A stretch of DNA of 41,978 nucleotides. It comes from an uncultured Faecalibacterium sp. (GTDB lineage Bacteria; Bacillota; Clostridia; Oscillospirales; Ruminococcaceae). Each line of letters starts with the position of its first letter. Position 1 is the first letter of the stretch. The position numbers and the translations under genes were made by a program. Below, piece after piece: positions 15,803 to 24,825 of this stretch. The notes under the pieces are model-generated. The model was not told the origin of the DNA. It was given only the letters and a program-made list of their open reading frames with translations, and did not search any database. The stretch spans positions 1 to 41,978 of the forward strand of contig CAKTGQ010000019.1 of the NCBI GenBank assembly GCA_934561555.1, written 5' to 3'.

Positions 15803-17962
15803 TTAGATCTCATACCACTTGATCTCGTTGGCGTCCAGATGCAGCGCAAAGCTGCTGCCGCCGGTGGTATAAACGGTGGTATCCTGCGGCTCGTAAGTGT
15901 TGTTCACCACACAATATTTGCCGTTCTTGACGTAGGCATGAACTTCCACGTTGTAGTTGGCGCTGAACCATGTGTGCAGCTGCTCCTCGCTGTGGGCGCT
16001 CCACAGGATGGCGCGGTACAGGGTGCGGCTGTTGGCAAAGCTGTACGGCACGCCGCTGATGTACACAGCGCGGCCCTTGCCGAAGTCGTGTGCCGCCATC
16101 TGCACTTCTTTGTTTCGCTGCACCAGCACCTCGGTGCCCGCAAGGGCGTAGATGTTCTTTTTGCCCTCGCCAAAGTCCACGGGCTGGTCGGCGTCCTGCA
16201 GGATGAAGTGATCGGGGTGCTCTTCCCAGTTGTATTTGTCGTAGTTCAGGGTGAAGCCGTTTTCTTCCTCCACGCCCAGTACGCTGGCAAGCTGGAGAAT
16301 GTGGCCCTGATAGGGGTGACCGGAAGGCTCACCCACGCCGATGAAGCCGCCGCCGTTCCAGACGAACTTGCGGATGGCGGAGGAGATCTCCGGGTCTTCC
16401 CACCAGATGCCGCCGGTGTGTGCGGTGTCGGCATCGCCTACATTGATAATGACATCCAACGAATCCAGCAGATGCGGGTCGTTCTTGATGTCCTCAAAGC
16501 TGATGAACTTCACATCAAAGGGCGCACCGGACAGCATCTCAATGACACCGGCATAGCTGTAGTTCTGCTTATAATAGAGGGCGTGATGCACCATGTGGCA
16601 GCCCCAAGCCCGCATTTTGCCCCAGCAGTTCAGCACGGCCACTCGCTTGACACAGTAGGGCGTGGTGCCCTTGATGTTCTCATACAGTTCGCGGAACTCG
16701 TTGCAGACGCTCTCCACGTAGTCCACGAACTCCGGGAACTGCAAGGCCAGTTTCAGATAGCCGCCATAGCCGATGCGGTCGATGGGCTTGCGCAGGATGG
16801 CGCGGCGGGCCGTGACCCAGTTCTCCTTGGCCTCCCGCACCGGGTCGCCGCCCTCGTGGAAGGTGTCCGGGAAGAAGTACGGCAGGAAACGGCCCTCGGT
16901 GTACTTCACGCCCTCGATGTCAGAGATCAGGCGCAGGGTGGAGCCGTTGCCCACGCTGCCCACCACGGCATCCAGTCCGATGGTCTTGAACTCCGGCATG
17001 AAGGGCTCGGTGCCGATCCAGTGGTCGCCGAGGAACATCATCGCCTCGCACCCGCACGCGTGGGTGATGTCCACCATCTCTTTGGCCAGCTTTGCGACTT
17101 CCCGCCGCTGGAACGCCTGAAAATCACGGTATTCCCTGCTGGGTACGCGATACTGGTTGTTGTAGTAGCCCTGATCGATGATGTACTCCGGGCGGAATTT
17201 ATAGCCCACCTCCTGCTCGAACTGGTTCAGGATATAGGGGCTGACCGAGGCAGAGTAGCCGTACCAGTCCACAAATTTCTCCCGCTTGAGCTCGTCGAAG
17301 ATCAGGGTGAACTGGTGGAAGAAGGTGGTGTAGCGGATAACATTCACATACGGATGCTCCTGGATGAACTTCCGCAGACGTTCCATCGAATACTTGTGGG
17401 TCTTGGGCTGACGCACGTCAAAGGTGATCTGGTGCTCAAAGTTCGTCCAGCCGTTGGTGGTGGCGTTGTACATGTGCACCGGGTCCCAGATGAGGTAGGC
17501 CAGAAAACTGACGGTATACTCATGGAACGGTACGGCCTGCACGGTCACGCTGCCGTCCGCATAGCTCCACTGCTCCGGCGGCACGGGCTGACCGGTGGTG
17601 CGGTCCATGACCTCCCACCAGCGGGTGATGTCATCGTTGGTGTTCACCTGCATCAACTCCGGGCTGATGCCCTTCATCAGCGGGATGGTGACCGTGTCGC
17701 CGGGCGCGGTGTAGAAACCGGTCATGATGTAGCACTGCTGCACCTCATCCGGATTCGCCTTGGCCCATGCGTTGTCCTTGCGGGTGGTATAGTAGGTGGA
17801 GTAGATCTTGGCGTCAGCATCCTTGAGCTGCTGCGGGAAGTCGGTGCCGTCGCAGTCGCGGATGGCATCGGCACCCCACTTTTTTAAGATCTCCAGCGTT
17901 TCGGGCACCACGTCCAAGTCGGTGGGGATGGTCACGCGCCCGGACTTTCTTGTTTCATCCAT
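15803..17962 (-). CDS. gnpA: 1,3-beta-galactosyl-N-acetylhexosamine phosphorylase, GH112
   Basis: This 719-residue cytoplasmic enzyme splits lacto-N-biose (from human milk oligosaccharides) or galacto-N-biose (from mucin) with phosphate, giving galactose 1-phosphate plus GlcNAc or GalNAc. Family motifs are dense: 'TLEILKKWGADAIRDCDGTDFP' near the start, 'YSTYYTTRKDNAWA', 'FHEYTVSFLAYLIWDP' and 'FLGDHWIGTEPF'. The aspartate in GDHW is residue 313, matching the proton donor of the Bifidobacterium longum enzyme. AAAGGAG lies 7 bases before the ATG. It is the last gene of an operon with an ABC importer, and nahK nearby supplies the next step. Which of the two disaccharides is preferred cannot be read reliably from sequence. 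Confidence 0.96.
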   Translation of the reverse strand: MDETRKSGRVTIPTDLDVVPETLEILKKWGADAIRDCDGTDFPQQLKDADAKIYSTYYTTRKDNAWAKANPDEVQQCYIMTGFYTAPGDTVTIPLMKGISPELMQVNTNDDITRWWEVMDRTTGQPVPPEQWSYADGSVTVQAVPFHEYTVSFLAYLIWDPVHMYNATTNGWTNFEHQITFDVRQPKTHKYSMERLRKFIQEHPYVNVIRYTTFFHQFTLIFDELKREKFVDWYGYSASVSPYILNQFEQEVGYKFRPEYIIDQGYYNNQYRVPSREYRDFQAFQRREVAKLAKEMVDITHACGCEAMMFLGDHWIGTEPFMPEFKTIGLDAVVGSVGNGSTLRLISDIEGVKYTEGRFLPYFFPDTFHEGGDPVREAKENWVTARRAILRKPIDRIGYGGYLKLALQFPEFVDYVESVCNEFRELYENIKGTTPYCVKRVAVLNCWGKMRAWGCHMVHHALYYKQNYSYAGVIEMLSGAPFDVKFISFEDIKNDPHLLDSLDVIINVGDADTAHTGGIWWEDPEISSAIRKFVWNGGGFIGVGEPSGHPYQGHILQLASVLGVEEENGFTLNYDKYNWEEHPDHFILQDADQPVDFGEGKKNIYALAGTEVLVQRNKEVQMAAHDFGKGRAVYISGVPYSFANSRTLYRAILWSAHSEEQLHTWFSANYNVEVHAYVKNGKYCVVNNTYEPQDTTVYTTGGSSFALHLDANEIKWYEI

Positions 17963-17991
17963 AGGGATTCTCCTTTATCTCTCTCTTATCC

Positions 17992-18183
17992 TCAATCCTG
18001 ATAGGTCGCATTGTAAATGGCCAGCACTGCCAGCAGCAGCGCCACGCCCACGAGCATAATGCCAAGGCCAGCCAGCTGGCCGGTCATTTTCCAGCCTGCG
18101 ACCACCAGTGCAATGGACAGCACAAACAGCACGATCATCAGCACGATGCGCAGGGCGGGATGGTTTTTCCAGAATGCTTTCAT
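17992..18183 (-). CDS. Small two-helix membrane protein of the phosphorylase operon
   Basis: A 63-residue protein with two hydrophobic helices (IVLMIVLFVLSIALVVAGW and GLGIMLVGVALLLAVLAIY) after a basic N-terminus. It lies 11 bases after the permease gene and 29 bases before the phosphorylase gene, so it is co-transcribed. Small proteins of this form recur in GH112-ABC operons of Firmicutes (I recall the label DUF6903, which I cannot check here). It may stabilise the importer or be a membrane adaptor. No catalytic residue is visible. Confidence 0.8.
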   Translation of the reverse strand: MKAFWKNHPALRIVLMIVLFVLSIALVVAGWKMTGQLAGLGIMLVGVALLLAVLAIYNATYQD

Positions 18184-18194
18184 CGTTTGTCACC

Positions 18195-19091
18195 TTACCC
18201 TTTCAGACCGCCCACGGTCATGCCCTGCGTCAGCTGCCGCTGCACACAGATGTACAGGATCAGGGTGGGCAGCATCACCAGCACCAGACCGGCATACATG
18301 GTGCCGTACTGCGCGGCACTCTGCTGGGCCTGCATCAGGTTCAGCAGGCCGACCGGCAGGGTGCGGGGTGCGCTGGTAGAACTCATGAGGGTCATGGAAA
18401 TGATGTACTCGTTCCAGAAGGACAGGAAGTTGAACAGAATGATGGTGATGATGGACGGCTTCGCCATGGGGAAAATAATGCGAACCATGGCAGAGAAATA
18501 ACTGGCACCGTCGATGTAGGCAGCTTCCTCAAAGTCGTGCGGCAGAGTGGCGAAATAGCCCGACAGCAGATAGATCGTAAACGGCAGGGCCGTTGCCGCA
18601 TAGACCACGGCCAGAATGAACAGGTTGTTCAGCAAAAAGCCGCTGCCCATGTGATTTTTCAGCCACACATCGCCGTCCCGCAGCATCAGGAAGATGGGCA
18701 CGACGATGTAGTTGACGTTGATGAACAGGCCTGCCATAAACAGGGTGTTCAGCAGCTTGCGGCCCTTGAACCGGAAGCGGGACAGGCAGTAGGCGGCGGG
18801 CAGGGCAACGACCAACAGCAGCGCCAGCGCCAGCGCGGTGACGATGACCGAATTGAGCATATATTCGCCCATCTTGGCCCCGTTCCATGCGTTGACAAAA
18901 TTCTGCCAGTAGAACCCGGCAGGCAGTGCCCACGGGTTGCCGTAGAACTCAGCGTTCTGCTTGATGGATGCCATGAACACCCATGCCACCGGCACGATGA
19001 TGGTCACGGCCAGCAGAATCAGCACAAAATAGATAAAGAACTTATAGAGACCTTCCGCCGAACGGGAAGATTTTTCTTCGGTTTTCTGCAT
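18195..19091 (-). CDS. ABC sugar transporter permease, MalG/LacG type
   Basis: A 298-residue inner-membrane subunit with six predicted helices. The conserved EAA loop reads 'LPHDFEEAAYIDGASYFSAMVRIIFPMAKPSI' (about 190-222), which docks the ATPase. The C-terminus 'QRQLTQGMTVGGLKG' is the usual ending of this family. A strong AAGGAGGG precedes the ATG. Together with the partner permease and binding protein it should import lacto-N-biose or galacto-N-biose. No ATPase gene is in the operon, so a shared MsmK-like ATPase encoded elsewhere is likely. Confidence 0.93.
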   Translation of the reverse strand: MQKTEEKSSRSAEGLYKFFIYFVLILLAVTIIVPVAWVFMASIKQNAEFYGNPWALPAGFYWQNFVNAWNGAKMGEYMLNSVIVTALALALLLVVALPAAYCLSRFRFKGRKLLNTLFMAGLFINVNYIVVPIFLMLRDGDVWLKNHMGSGFLLNNLFILAVVYAATALPFTIYLLSGYFATLPHDFEEAAYIDGASYFSAMVRIIFPMAKPSIITIILFNFLSFWNEYIISMTLMSSTSAPRTLPVGLLNLMQAQQSAAQYGTMYAGLVLVMLPTLILYICVQRQLTQGMTVGGLKG

Positions 19092-19103
19092 ATTCTTCCC
19101 TCC

Positions 19104-19988
19104 TTAAAATTCCAGCGGGTCACGGCTGGTGGCCTTGTTGACACAGGCGGACAGGGCAAACGAGAACAGGAAGATGACCACGCCGATGGCCATGCTGTAA
19201 CCGTAAAGACCGGCGTCTTTCTGACTGTACATATAGCTCAGCGCCACATCCGATGCGCCGTTCGGCCCGCCGCTGGTCATGGCCTTGACAAACAGGAACG
19301 CCATGTTGATGGTGGAGATAATGAAGAAGGTCAGGGTGGTGCGGATGTTCGTCCAGATGAGCGGGATGGTGATCTGGAAGAACTGGGTCAGCCGCCCGGC
19401 ACCATCCAGATTGGCACTCTCGTACAGGCTGATGGGCACGGCAGACATGGAGGCCATATACATGACCATGTAATAGCCCACAGCCTGCCACACCATGGCA
19501 ATGATGATGGAGGGGATGACCAGCTTTTCGCCCTTCCACAGGATGGGGTCGCTCATGTTGCGGAACAGACCAATGATGCTGTTCAGCATGCCATTTTCCG
19601 GCTTGTAGATGGCCGAAAAAATACCGGAGATGACGACCACGGAAAGAATGTTGGGGATGTAGAAGATGACCCGAAAGAAGTTCTGCCCTTTGATCTTTTC
19701 GCGGGTCAGGATGGCTGCAAACACCAGTGCAAACGCAAAGGTGACGATGGTGACCACCACCACGAGCAGGATCATATTCTGCATCGAGCGGATGAACTGG
19801 GTATCTTTCAGCAGATGCTGGAAGTTTTTCAGGCCCACAAAAGTCTCATTGGGCGAGTAGGCACCCCGCTCATACAGGCTCATACGGAACACATTGAGGG
19901 TGGGCAGGATCATAAAGATGAAAAACAGGATGGTGGCCGGTGCCACGCAGAGGAACACGAACCGTTTGCGGCTTTTGTCAGATTTCAT
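19104..19988 (-). CDS. ABC sugar transporter permease, MalF/LacF type
   Basis: A 294-residue partner permease with six helices. The EAA loop reads 'VPISLYESANLDGAGRLTQFFQITIPLIW' (about 190-220). I chose the ATG at 19988 (MKSDKSRKRF) because AAAGGAG precedes it by about 10 bases and it places the first helix (VFLCVAPATILFFIFMI) at the usual position; an in-frame extension to 20045 has no family similarity. It lies 12 bases upstream of the second permease gene. Confidence 0.92.
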   Translation of the reverse strand: MKSDKSRKRFVFLCVAPATILFFIFMILPTLNVFRMSLYERGAYSPNETFVGLKNFQHLLKDTQFIRSMQNMILLVVVVTIVTFAFALVFAAILTREKIKGQNFFRVIFYIPNILSVVVISGIFSAIYKPENGMLNSIIGLFRNMSDPILWKGEKLVIPSIIIAMVWQAVGYYMVMYMASMSAVPISLYESANLDGAGRLTQFFQITIPLIWTNIRTTLTFFIISTINMAFLFVKAMTSGGPNGASDVALSYMYSQKDAGLYGYSMAIGVVIFLFSFALSACVNKATSRDPLEF

Positions 19989-20071
19989 AGACAAACCGCT
20001 CCTTTCTATTGGAATCCCGAAACCACAAAAAGCGGAGGCGGTCAAAACCGCCCCCGCTGGGCAGGGCTCAA

Positions 20072-21439
20072 TTACTCAATGATGTTAGCGCGCATCTGGT
20101 CGCTGGCGGACTTGATGCCATCGATCCACTGCTGCTCGGTCATGCTGCCGGAGACCAGCGAGTTGACGGGATCGAAGAACACGGTGCGGACTTCCACGCC
20201 GGGGATCGCAGTAAAGGAAGCGAAATTGCCCATCGCAGCCTTTGCGCCGTTATCATAGATGGAGTAGAACATCTTGTTGTCGCCGTCCAGATCATCGGCA
20301 ATGCCCAGCACAGGCTGGATTGCACCGCTCTCGGCGAACAGCTTGCAGGCTTCGTCACTATACAGGTACGCCACGAACTGCTTGGCTGCATCCAGATGCT
20401 CAGCACCCGCCGGGATCCATGCCTGCTCGAACCAGGTGTAGCTGTAGCTGTCGCCGCCGGCCTTGACAGCGGGCAGAGCGGTCATGCCCCACTCAAAGCC
20501 GTCTGCACGGGGTGCTTCGGCCATCTCGCCCACGATCCAAGTGCCGTTGGGCATGAACAGAGCCTTGTTGTCCAGCACCAGCTGCTGGTTCTGGGTGAAG
20601 TCCTGATCGTTAGCCTGTGCCGGGGTGATGGGATTGGTGTAGGAGGCCAGCTTTGCCACGATATCAAAGCAGGTCTTTGCTTCGGGGGTGTCCCAGATGC
20701 CTTCTTCGTAGTGGGTAGCCTTGTTGAAGAAGTCGGGGCCGCCTGCGGCGTACATCAGTGCGTAGAAGAATGCGTCGAAGTAGCCGGTGGTGGGGTAGGT
20801 GAACAGATAGGTGCCCTCGGCAGCAGCTTTATCACCCAATGCCCACATCTCGTCCCAAGTAGTAGGCACATCCCAGCCCTTTTCCTTCAGGAAACCGGCA
20901 TTGTAGAACAGGCCGCAGGGGCTGTAGAACATGGGGGCCAGATAGGTCTTGCCGTCGCCGTAGGGGTTGGTCAGAGAGGTGTCGGTGAAGCCGCCTGCGA
21001 TTTTCTCGCTGACCTTCTTGCTCTCACCGGGCACGGTCATGCTCAGCACATCGGTGATGTCCGCGATCAGGTTGCCCTTGATGAACTGCTCGGTCAGGGC
21101 AGCCTCACGACCGGTGGCCAGATGGATCACATCGGGGTAATCGCCGCCCTGCATGGACGGGCCGATGACGTCCTCCAGCTTCTTGTCGGTGGTCAGCTCC
21201 ACCTTGATGCCGGTCTCAGCAGTAAAGGCCTCGGTGACCTTCTTCCACATCTCAGCACCATAGCCGGTCTCGATGGCAGCGACCTTGATGGTCACGTTCT
21301 CTGCTGCGGCAGAAGTAGCAGAAGAAGATGCCGCGCTGGATGCGGTAGAGCTGGAAGAACCGCCGCAGGCGGCCAGGCCCAGTGCAGCGGCACCCACGCC
21401 AGCCACTTTCAGAAAATTGCGACGAGAAATGCGTTTCAT
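20072..21439 (-). CDS. Sugar ABC transporter binding lipoprotein, lacto-N-biose/galacto-N-biose type
   Basis: A 455-residue extracellular solute-binding protein of family 1. The N-terminus MKRISRRNFLKVAGVGAAALGLAAC combines a twin-arginine motif (SRRNFLK) with a lipobox (LAAC, lipidated C25), so it probably leaves folded through the Tat system and is anchored by lipid. A Ser/Ala/Thr linker (26-46) precedes the two-lobed binding domain. GGAGG lies 7 bases before the ATG. First gene of the operon that ends with the GH112 phosphorylase, which indicates the ligand. The specificity is inferred from context. Confidence 0.93.
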   Translation of the reverse strand: MKRISRRNFLKVAGVGAAALGLAACGGSSSSTASSAASSSATSAAAENVTIKVAAIETGYGAEMWKKVTEAFTAETGIKVELTTDKKLEDVIGPSMQGGDYPDVIHLATGREAALTEQFIKGNLIADITDVLSMTVPGESKKVSEKIAGGFTDTSLTNPYGDGKTYLAPMFYSPCGLFYNAGFLKEKGWDVPTTWDEMWALGDKAAAEGTYLFTYPTTGYFDAFFYALMYAAGGPDFFNKATHYEEGIWDTPEAKTCFDIVAKLASYTNPITPAQANDQDFTQNQQLVLDNKALFMPNGTWIVGEMAEAPRADGFEWGMTALPAVKAGGDSYSYTWFEQAWIPAGAEHLDAAKQFVAYLYSDEACKLFAESGAIQPVLGIADDLDGDNKMFYSIYDNGAKAAMGNFASFTAIPGVEVRTVFFDPVNSLVSGSMTEQQWIDGIKSASDQMRANIIE

Positions 21440-21526
21440 AGTGTATCCTCCATCATAAAGTTCCGTTCAAAACACAGCCGGGGCAAACAGGCTTCGTCCG
21501 AAGGGGCTGTGGTTTTTTCTGTTTCC

Positions 21527-21555
21527 AATATAGAGGTTTTCACGGTTTGCAACAA
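21527..21555 (-). promoter_or_regulatory. Promoter of the lacto-N-biose operon
   Basis: On the minus strand a -35 TTGTTG (21550-21555), 17-base spacer and -10 TATATT (21527-21532) lie about 90 bases before the binding-protein ATG. The -35 is weak, which would suit activation by the divergent AraC regulator. Confidence 0.55.
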
Positions 21556-21725
21556 GGTCTTTGTTGTTTCGTTTTTTAGAAATATTGCTTTTCGGAAATT
21601 TCTTTCAGCAAAAGCAATAAAATTTGTACTGTGGTTTTGGTATATTCTCCCTATCTGTAACCAGTTTGACATATTTTTGCGCTCTATCAAAGGCAAAAGT
21701 ATTGAACCCGTCCAAAAATCAGGGC

Positions 21726-21754
21726 TTGCATTTTTTCTTCATTGCCTCTATAAT
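21726..21754 (+). promoter_or_regulatory. Promoter of the divergent AraC regulator
   Basis: TTGCAT (21726-21731), a 17-base spacer and a perfect TATAAT (21749-21754) lie about 100 bases before the regulator ATG. The 170 bases between this and the minus-strand promoter are the likely home of AraC binding sites, though I see no clear repeated word. Confidence 0.75.
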
Positions 21755-21856
21755 GAGAAAAAACGCACGAAACAGCGCATCGTTTTTAGGCTTGTATTTT
21801 TAGTATCTTGCTTTTATTTTTATAGTTTTTGCGTTTTGCCTCAAAAGGAGCCATTT

Positions 21857-22723
21857 ATGAGTACCGAGCGATTTGATATCCGCCATGCTCCCGCTCCACG
21901 GGAATCCTTCCGGCTGCTGTACATCAGCAAGAGCAAATTTGGCGGCGATTGGAACAGCACTGCCCACACCCATTCCTGCACCGAGCTGTTCTACTGCCTG
22001 AGCGGAGAAGGTCAGTTTTATTTGAGCGGTCAGCTTTATCCGGTCAAACCGGATGATATGGTCATCGTCAACCCACAGGTAGAGCATACCGAGCTGAGCC
22101 TGAATGCTTCACCGCTGGAATACGTTGTGCTGGGCGTTGCTGGCATCGAGATCTTATTTGGAAAATCAGATTCTTCCTACGCCATCTTCAACTGCCGGGA
22201 AAATCGGGAGCGGATGGTGACGCTGCTGCACATGTTGCTGGCCGAAGCTGACCGCAGTCTGGACGGCTGCGAAACGGTCTGTCAGGATCTGCTGGAAGTG
22301 CTGCTCATCTGGCTGGTGCGGTGTACCACGCTTTCTTTGCAGGTGGAAGAAACGCCCCGCTCCGACAGCCGGGAGTGTGTGGAGATCAAGCGGTATCTGG
22401 ACAGCAACTACCGGGAAGATATCTCGCTGGATACCCTTGCCGAAATCGCCCACATCAACAAATACTATCTGGCCCACACCTTCCAAAAAGAGTATGGCAT
22501 CTCTCCCATCACCTATCTGAACCGCCGCCGCATTGAGGAAAGCAAGTATATGCTGGGCAACACCGGTTACAGTCTGGCGCAGATCAGCGAGTTGATGGGT
22601 TTTTCCTCTCCCAGCTATTTTTCCCAATGCTTCCGCAAAGCGGAAGGCTTGACCCCCAATGAATACCGCCGTCAGGTGCGGCAGGGACAACGTCCTGCCC
22701 CGTCAAAACGGCATGAAGTATAA
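21857..22723 (+). CDS. AraC-family regulator of the lacto-N-biose genes
   Basis: A 288-residue regulator. The N-terminal cupin sensor shows 'TAHTHSCTELFYCLSGEGQFYLSGQLYPVKPDDMVIVNPQVEHTE', the histidine-containing double-stranded beta helix of the family. The C-terminal helix-turn-helix pair is ISLDTLAEIAHINKYYLAHTFQKEYGISPITYL and SLAQISELMGFSSPSYFSQCFRKAEGLTPNEYR. AAAGGAG stands 7 bases before the ATG at 21857. Although the frame stays open far upstream, those codons lie antisense to the binding-protein gene and are not coding. It diverges from the importer operon and is followed by nahK after 16 bases, so it probably controls both. Confidence 0.93.
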   Translation: MSTERFDIRHAPAPRESFRLLYISKSKFGGDWNSTAHTHSCTELFYCLSGEGQFYLSGQLYPVKPDDMVIVNPQVEHTELSLNASPLEYVVLGVAGIEILFGKSDSSYAIFNCRENRERMVTLLHMLLAEADRSLDGCETVCQDLLEVLLIWLVRCTTLSLQVEETPRSDSRECVEIKRYLDSNYREDISLDTLAEIAHINKYYLAHTFQKEYGISPITYLNRRRIEESKYMLGNTGYSLAQISELMGFSSPSYFSQCFRKAEGLTPNEYRRQVRQGQRPAPSKRHEV

Positions 22724-22739
22724 TGAAAATGAGGAATTT

Positions 22740-23852
22740 ATGATGAAATCCGTTACCCTTTCTCTGCTCCAGTCTGCTGCAAATGCTTTTGATTTTGGCG
22801 GGCCCGTGGTCTGCGATGCCAACCACTACGGTGAGGGGCATATCAACGACACATTTTTGGTTTGGCGGGAAGATCATTCCAAACGCTTTATTTTGCAGCG
22901 CATCAACACCGACACCTTTACCGACCCGGTGGGCCTGATGGAAAATGTCTGCGGCGTGACCCGGCATCTGCGGGCAAAAATTCTTGCCGAGGGCGGCGAC
23001 CCCATACGGGAAACGTTGAACGTCATCCCCACCCTGACCGGCGGCAGCTGCTATCTGGATGCCGATGGCGGTGCATGGCGTGCCTATGACTTTGTAGAAG
23101 ATACCATCTGTTTGCAGCAGGTCGGCAGCGAAGCCAACTTCCGCACGGTTGCCGAAACACTGGGCAAATTCCAGAACCAACTGGCGGATTACCCGGCCTC
23201 CACCCTCCACGAAACCATCGCCCGCTTCCACGACACGCCCAACCGCTATGCAAATTTTGAAAAAGCCCTCGCCGCCGATGCACTGGGTCGCGCAAAGAAC
23301 ATTGCGCCGGAAATCGAATTTATCCATGCGCGGGAGAAAGACTGCCATGTCCTGCTCGACCAGCTTGCCGCCGGGGAAATCCCCTTGCGCGTCACCCATA
23401 ACGATACTAAGATCAACAATGTCCTAATCGACGCCGCCACCGGAAAAGGCATCTGCGTCATTGACCTCGACACCGTGATGCCGGGGCTTTCGGCCTACGA
23501 CTTCGGCGATTCCATCCGCACCGGGGCCAACGACTGCGCCGAGGACGAACCCGATCAGAGCAAAGTCCATTTTGACCTGCATCTGTACGAAGTGTTCGCC
23601 AAAGGGTATCTCTCCACTGCCGGGGCATCCATGAGCATTGCAGAAAAAAAGAGCCTTGCATGGGGCGCAAGGCTCATGACGCTGGAATGCGGCATCCGTT
23701 TTCTGACCGACTATCTGGAGGGCGACCATTATTTCCATATTGCTCGCCCGGATCACAACTTCGACCGCGCCCGCACCCAGTTCACACTGGTGCGGCAGAT
23801 GGAAGAGGTTTTCGATCAGATGCTGGAAATCGTCTGCCCGGACAATCACTGA
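22740..23852 (+). CDS. nahK: N-acetylhexosamine 1-kinase
   Basis: This 370-residue cytoplasmic kinase phosphorylates GlcNAc or GalNAc at C1, the step after GH112 phosphorolysis. It has the aminoglycoside-phosphotransferase fold: N-lobe 'YGEGHINDTFLVWREDHSKRFILQRIN', catalytic loop 'RVTHNDTKINNVLI' with D222, and the metal-binding 'VIDLDTVMPG' with D242/D244. Two ATGs overlap (22740 and 22743); AATGAGGAA lies just upstream. It follows the AraC gene in the same transcript and is closed by a terminator. The uridylyltransferase and epimerase needed to finish the pathway are not in this window. Confidence 0.95.
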   Translation: MMKSVTLSLLQSAANAFDFGGPVVCDANHYGEGHINDTFLVWREDHSKRFILQRINTDTFTDPVGLMENVCGVTRHLRAKILAEGGDPIRETLNVIPTLTGGSCYLDADGGAWRAYDFVEDTICLQQVGSEANFRTVAETLGKFQNQLADYPASTLHETIARFHDTPNRYANFEKALAADALGRAKNIAPEIEFIHAREKDCHVLLDQLAAGEIPLRVTHNDTKINNVLIDAATGKGICVIDLDTVMPGLSAYDFGDSIRTGANDCAEDEPDQSKVHFDLHLYEVFAKGYLSTAGASMSIAEKKSLAWGARLMTLECGIRFLTDYLEGDHYFHIARPDHNFDRARTQFTLVRQMEEVFDQMLEIVCPDNH

Positions 23853-23881
23853 TTTCGCAATCTCCTCCATTTGGATACAGC

Positions 23882-23930
23882 AAGAAGCATGGACGTTCTC
23901 CTTTTCAGGGGGCGTCCATGCTTCTTTTTA
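23882..23930 (+). terminator. Terminator of the araC-nahK operon
   Basis: AAGAAGCATGGACG (23882-23895) pairs with CGTCCATGCTTCTT (23913-23926) and continues into TTTTTA. The stem is perfect over 14 bp. Confidence 0.9.
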
Positions 23931-23932
23931 CA

Positions 23933-24690
23933 GCTTATCCTTACACACCCATCAAATCGTCCTTTGAGGACGCTGGGAGCGTCGAGGACACGATGCTCTG
24001 CAGCAAATTATGAAAGCCCTTTTCAGCCCTGACCAATCACAATCCCCCCAATGGCTATCATTGTAGCTGTAAATAGAAAAAACAGCTCAAGCAGCCTCCT
24101 ATAAGTCCTACCATCACCGCTTTACCACAATAAATTTTTCAAAACCATCTTGACGCGCCTTGCGAACCATGATATTCTCTGTCACAAACCCCACTGATTT
24201 TGTGGATTGGTCTAAAACCATCCACAAGATGTGGTCGTGTTCATTTTGAACACTGCCTCACCGTGGATTATCCCTAAAAGATTAACCGCCCCGCAACACA
24301 CCCGATTCATTTTGCCGCTTACTTCACCCGACAAAATCATCGCTGCGCTGCATGGGCGGTATTTTTCTTTTTCGGGGAAAATTGCACTTTGAAAATTTCA
24401 TGAGCCGACCGGACGTGATACCGACTTTTCGTCAACGCCGCTGCACAAACAGGGGCAGGAACTTCGTTCGGAGCAAACGGTGTCCCCTTACATGAGCAGG
24501 ACCACCTCTACTTATTTTTTGCGTCTTAACAATTCGGAAACAATTACCCAGAAACGGTTTTGAGCGCAGCGGTAGAGGGCAAGAACCGTCCCGTGGCCAC
24601 AAATTTTCAATTCTTGAAAATCTTGTGCGCCACCGGGACTTCACTTCTACAATGCGTCTGCATTTCCGAAGTGATCTTGTTGGGGTAGCG
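23933..24690. other. Long gene-free region with operator-like inverted repeats
   Basis: I find no supportable gene. Two inverted repeats stand close together: TTGTGGAT (24200-24207) with ATCCACAA (24220-24227), and GTGTTCA (24237-24243) with TGAACAC (24247-24253). They look like regulator sites whose gene is gone. The stretch 24430-24640 has mixed composition and could be the degraded end of the mobile element that follows. Confidence 0.45.
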
Positions 24691-24790
24691 CTTGTCGGGG
24701 CAAAGCCCCTCCATCTGCTGTCGCAGACCGCGCTGCCGCTTAAAAGCCCCACTGGGGCTTTCATTGCTGCGCTGCGCTACGCAAACGCGG
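24691..24790. repeat. Dispersed double-hairpin repeat, copy 2
   Basis: CTTGTCGGGGCAAAGCCCCT (24691-24710) and AAAGCCCCACTGGGGCTTTC (24743-24762), followed by CGCAAACGCGG, repeat the arrangement at 13926-14022 in the same orientation. Copies read antisense give RSNESPSGAF in both places. Confidence 0.8.
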
Positions 24791-24825
24791 TCCCACCCCA
24801 AACCCTGCTCATGGTTCGCACCTGA

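Noticed and set aside
15779..17887. Long plus-strand frame opposite the GH112 gene
   Set aside because: Shadow frame; the minus strand encodes a full-length phosphorylase.
20009..21856. Upstream extension of the AraC frame that would give a 904-residue protein
   Set aside because: The extra codons are antisense to the binding-protein gene; a good ribosome binding site and promoter support the ATG at 21857.
24023..24121. A minus-strand mini-frame with a hydrophobic end (LFFLFTATMIAIGGIVIGQG), possibly a type I toxin
   Set aside because: No start codon in frame near the AGGAGG, no antisense RNA promoter found, and no close motif match.
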